A stretch of 8,025 bases of DNA. Origin: Burkholderiales bacterium (GTDB lineage: Bacteria; Pseudomonadota; Gammaproteobacteria; Burkholderiales; Burkholderiaceae_C). The position numbers and the translations under genes are program-made. This document shows positions 6,156 to 8,025 of this stretch, piece by piece (positions within the stretch are counted from its first letter, which is position 1; each line of letters opens with the position of its first letter). Under the pieces are notes generated by a model. That model saw only the letters and a program-made list of their open reading frames with translations. It had not been told where the DNA came from and ran no database searches. Where the stretch lies: assembly GCA_028869035.1 (NCBI GenBank), contig JAGWTL010000123.1:1-8025 (forward strand), read 5' to 3'.

Positions 6156-6614
6156 TTACTGCAACGGCCCCTTGAGCCCCTCGGGCAAAGGCAGCGGCAT
6201 CACGGCGATGCCCTCCTCCAGTAGCGCCTCGGTCTCCTCGCGTGAGGCCTGGCCGCGGATACCGCGTTCCTCGGTCTCGCCGTAGTGGATCTTGCGCGCC
6301 TCTTCGGCGAAGCGTACACCCACGTCTTCCGTTTCAGAAACGAGGCGACGCGCGAGTTGCAGATAAGCCGCCTGCAGGGCCTGGGCCGGGTTGCCAGCCA
6401 CCACGGGCTGTTTCTCCTGGGTCGTCGTGGCTTGCGGTGCTTCGACAGCGCCGAAGTTCAGGCGCGGGGCACTGGGCAGCTTCTGGATGGTCTTGTCAGC
6501 ACACAGCGGGCACTCCAGCAGGCCACGCTCGACCTGGCTGGTGTAGTCCTCGTCGGACGCGAACCAGCCTTCGAACAGATGGTGTGCACTGCACTGGAGG
6601 TTGAAGACTTTCAT
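6156..6614 (-). CDS. DUF1178 family protein
   Basis: This 152-residue soluble protein is of unknown function and matches the DUF1178 pattern. The N-terminus MKVFNLQCSAHHLFEGWF has Cys8, and ECPLCADKTIQKLPSAPRLN at 34-53 supplies Cys35 and Cys38, so a small zinc-ribbon-like site is likely although only three cysteines are present; a histidine such as His11 or His12 might complete it. A variable linker (about 57-78) leads to a conserved C-terminal half with EEARKIHYGETEERGIRGQA (104-123) and LLEEGIAVMPLPLP (131-144). Normal length for the family. It is the last gene of the run starting in the nuo operon, separated from the NUDIX gene by 101 bases that hold a repeat. No clear Shine-Dalgarno precedes the ATG. 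The biochemical role is not known. Confidence 0.92.
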   Translation of the reverse strand: MKVFNLQCSAHHLFEGWFASDEDYTSQVERGLLECPLCADKTIQKLPSAPRLNFGAVEAPQATTTQEKQPVVAGNPAQALQAAYLQLARRLVSETEDVGVRFAEEARKIHYGETEERGIRGQASREETEALLEEGIAVMPLPLPEGLKGPLQ

Positions 6615-6636
6615 GGACGACGATGTGTTGGCAAGG

Positions 6637-6685
6637 CCTTCGACTCCTTCGACCTTGCTCAGGACAGGCGGCTCAGGCCGAACGG
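6637..6685. repeat. Rearranged copy of the dispersed CCGTTCG/CTGAGC/GTCGAAG repeat
   Basis: On the minus strand this stretch starts CCGTTCGGCCTGAGC and continues with CCTGTCCTGAGC and GGTCGAAGGAGTCGAAGG, sharing the building blocks of the element at 3687-3736 in the same order but with CTGAGC and GTCGAAGG each present twice. It is not a clean hairpin like the first copy. It lies in the gap between the NUDIX gene and the DUF1178 gene, within a co-directional run of genes. A related Comamonadaceae-type repeat is the simplest reading; the relation rests on eye alignment. Confidence 0.65.
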
Positions 6686-6715
6686 TAAGGGTGACCGATT
6701 ATCCGGGGCAACGCG

Positions 6716-7309
6716 TCAGGCAACAGCCTGCCAGTCCAGTGCCCATGCGCCCGACAGGACGTTCTGCAGCCAGAGCATGCCGGTCAGGGTCTTGGCGTCC
6801 GTCACTTTCCCCTCGCGGCACCACTGCAAGAGTTCGACGGGTGTGGCGCTGAAGACGTCGAGAAACTCCCCTTCGTCCAGCTGGCGTACGCCCTGGCTGA
6901 GGCCGCGCGCGAACCAGACTTCGATGAACTCGGTGGAATAGGAGATGACGGGGTGCAGCACACCGGCGCGCGCCCATTCGGCGGCGCGGTAACCGGTTTC
7001 CTCCTGCAGCTCGCGCCGGGCGCAGGCGAGAATGTCTTCGCCCGGGTCCAGCTTGCCGGCGGGGAATTCGATCATGACCTGCTGGACGGGGTAGCGGTAC
7101 TGGCGCTCCAGCACCACGCGCAGACTACCGTCGGGCTGCGGCAGCAGCGGGATGATCATGACGGCGCCGGGGTGCTTGACGTACTCGCGCAAGGCGGTGT
7201 TGCCGTCAGGCAGACGCACCATGTCGCGGAAGGCATGCAGGAAATGCCCCTTGAGCAGCTCGGTGCTGCTCTGCTGCACTTCGGTCAGATGAGGGGCATC
7301 GGACGGCAC
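6716..7309 (-). CDS. NUDIX hydrolase, ADP-ribose pyrophosphatase-like
   Basis: This 197-residue enzyme should hydrolyse a nucleoside diphosphate linked to another moiety, most likely ADP-ribose to AMP and ribose 5-phosphate. The full NUDIX box sits at residues 85-107: GKLDPGE, seven residues, then REL-QEETGY, giving the metal-binding glutamates of the REUXEEXGU core. The preceding Arg/Glu-rich strand VVLERQYRYPVQQVMIEFPA (65-84) is typical of the ADP-ribose pyrophosphatase subgroup, as is HPVISYSTEFIEVWFARGL after the box. The start is a GTG, preceded by GAGG six bases upstream on the coding strand, within the end of the DUF2818 gene; its stop is only nine bases away. It belongs to the co-directional nuoN-DUF2818-NUDIX-DUF1178 string, so it may be expressed with complex I and act on NAD breakdown products; that link is an inference. 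Confidence 0.93.
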   Translation of the reverse strand: MPSDAPHLTEVQQSSTELLKGHFLHAFRDMVRLPDGNTALREYVKHPGAVMIIPLLPQPDGSLRVVLERQYRYPVQQVMIEFPAGKLDPGEDILACARRELQEETGYRAAEWARAGVLHPVISYSTEFIEVWFARGLSQGVRQLDEGEFLDVFSATPVELLQWCREGKVTDAKTLTGMLWLQNVLSGAWALDWQAVA

Positions 7310-7318
7310 GGGGACGCC

Positions 7319-7621
7319 TCAGCCGTGACGCTTGTAGAGATAGCGGTAGACAAAACCCGGGAAGGCCAGGGTCAGGAAAAGTGCTCCGGTGATGGCGTAG
7401 AACTCCCAGCCTTGCGGAGCGATGCGACCCGCGCGTTGCTCCAGCAGCAGGGCCAGGCCGCCCACGATGAAGTAGAACAGCACCAGTTCCAGCAGGCGCA
7501 CTCCGAGGTTCTTGGGGAACCTCAGCGGCAGGACCGCCAGCAGGCGGCCATTGATGAAAGGCAGGTTGGCGCCGACCAGGGCGGCCAACACCACGAACCA
7601 GACGGCGGCGGACTGGGTCAT
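7319..7621 (-). CDS. DUF2818 family membrane protein
   Basis: This 100-residue integral membrane protein is encoded directly after nuoN. Three hydrophobic segments are visible at about 5-23, 41-60 and 74-92, followed by the basic end YRYLYKRHG, which is likely cytoplasmic. The motif ANLPFINGRLL (18-28) is characteristic of DUF2818. The ATG at 7621 overlaps the nuoN stop as ATGA, so translation is probably coupled. An in-frame ATG at 7654 would add 11 charged residues and lies inside nuoN, so it was not used. No enzyme motif is present. Given its constant place at the end of the nuo operon in Burkholderiales, a helper or accessory role for respiratory complex I is possible, but unproven. Confidence 0.9.
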   Translation of the reverse strand: MTQSAAVWFVVLAALVGANLPFINGRLLAVLPLRFPKNLGVRLLELVLFYFIVGGLALLLEQRAGRIAPQGWEFYAITGALFLTLAFPGFVYRYLYKRHG

Positions 7622-8025
7622 GTCCCGAGCATCTGCACGACGGCCTGCGCGCACAGGGCCATCAGGCCGCCGGGCACGATGCCCAGCACCAGCACCAGCA
7701 GGCCGTTGACGGAGAGCACGGCACGCACGTCCAGCGGGGCCGAGACGGTGCTGGCGGTGATGGGTTCGTCAAAGTACATGACCTTGACGACACGCAGGTA
7801 GTAGAAGGCGCCGATCAGCGACATGATCACGGCGAACACGGCCAGCACGATGTGCAGGGTCTGGCCCGAGGCGATCAGGGCCTGCAGCACGGAGAGCTTG
7901 GCGTAGAAGCCGACCATGGGCGGGATGCCGGCCAGCGAGAACAGGCAGATGGCCATGATGGCGGCGTACAGCGGGCTGCGCTGGTTCAGGCCGGCGAAGT
8001 CGGCGATCTCCTCGCTCTCGAAGCC
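7618..8025 (-). CDS. nuoN: NADH-quinone oxidoreductase subunit N, C-terminal part (5' end outside window)
   Basis: NuoN is one of the three antiporter-like proton-pumping membrane subunits of respiratory complex I. The last 135 residues are in the window and the frame is open at the edge. The piece starts GFESEEIADFAGLNQRSPLY, a conserved cytoplasmic stretch. It is followed by AICLFSLAGIPPMVGFYAKL, where SLAGIPP and GFYAKL are the family's clearest signatures, then a helix with LIGAFYYLRVVKVMYFDEP and a final helix VNGLLVLVLGIVPGGLMALC. The stop overlaps the DUF2818 start (ATGA). The rest of the nuo operon should lie beyond 8025 on this strand. The family mark is unambiguous; only the N-terminal two thirds is missing. 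Confidence 0.97.
   Translation of the reverse strand, partial: GFESEEIADFAGLNQRSPLYAAIMAICLFSLAGIPPMVGFYAKLSVLQALIASGQTLHIVLAVFAVIMSLIGAFYYLRVVKVMYFDEPITASTVSAPLDVRAVLSVNGLLVLVLGIVPGGLMALCAQAVVQMLGT

Noticed and set aside
7297..7299. ATG on the minus strand as the NUDIX start
   Set aside because: It is out of frame with the NUDIX domain; the GTG at 7309 is in frame and has GAGG upstream.
6953..7801. Plus-strand open frame of 282 codons opposite NUDIX, DUF2818 and nuoN
   Set aside because: Runs across three well-supported genes and shows no domain.

Overview
The window is high-GC, strongly GC3-biased DNA that reads as a member of the Burkholderiales, most likely Comamonadaceae. The supports are the nuoN / DUF2818 / NUDIX / DUF1178 gene string, the codon use, and a dispersed inverted repeat of the CCGTTCG...CTGAGC...GTCGAAG type that is common in that group. 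It looks like ordinary chromosome with one small accessory insert. No phage, transposase, rRNA, tRNA or CRISPR array was seen.

Region 1 (1-2479, minus strand) holds three co-directional genes. In transcription order they are an EamA/DMT-family membrane exporter, an AraC-type regulator fused to an O6-alkylguanine-DNA alkyltransferase, and, 120 bases further on, an Old Yellow Enzyme flavin reductase cut by the window edge. The first two overlap by 8 bases (ATGGATGA), so they are probably translationally coupled. Together they could form a small alkylation or electrophile stress cluster, but that is an inference.

Region 2 (2480-5554, plus strand) starts with cheV, a CheW-REC chemotaxis coupling protein that stands alone without other che genes. 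After it come 126 intergenic bases carrying a 24+24-base imperfect inverted repeat. The repeat ends four bases before the annotated start of an MsbA-like fused ABC exporter.

Region 3 (5555-6155, plus strand) is a compact toxin-antitoxin module in hicB-hicA order with a 4-base ATGA overlap. It has its own strong ribosome binding site, a plausible -10 box and lower GC than its neighbours. A perfect 34-base palindrome after it serves as a terminator between it and the convergent genes that follow.

Region 4 (6156-8025, minus strand) is the 3' end of the respiratory complex I (nuo) operon and its usual trailing genes: the C-terminal part of nuoN, a three-helix DUF2818 membrane protein overlapping it by ATGA, an ADP-ribose-pyrophosphatase-like NUDIX hydrolase with a GTG start, and a DUF1178 zinc-ribbon-like protein. 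A second, rearranged copy of the dispersed repeat lies between the last two.

I see no clearly undescribed system. The items most worth a second look are the exporter/AraC-alkyltransferase coupling without a methylphosphotriester sensor domain, the HicB antitoxin without its own DNA-binding domain, and the repeat that abuts the ABC exporter start.
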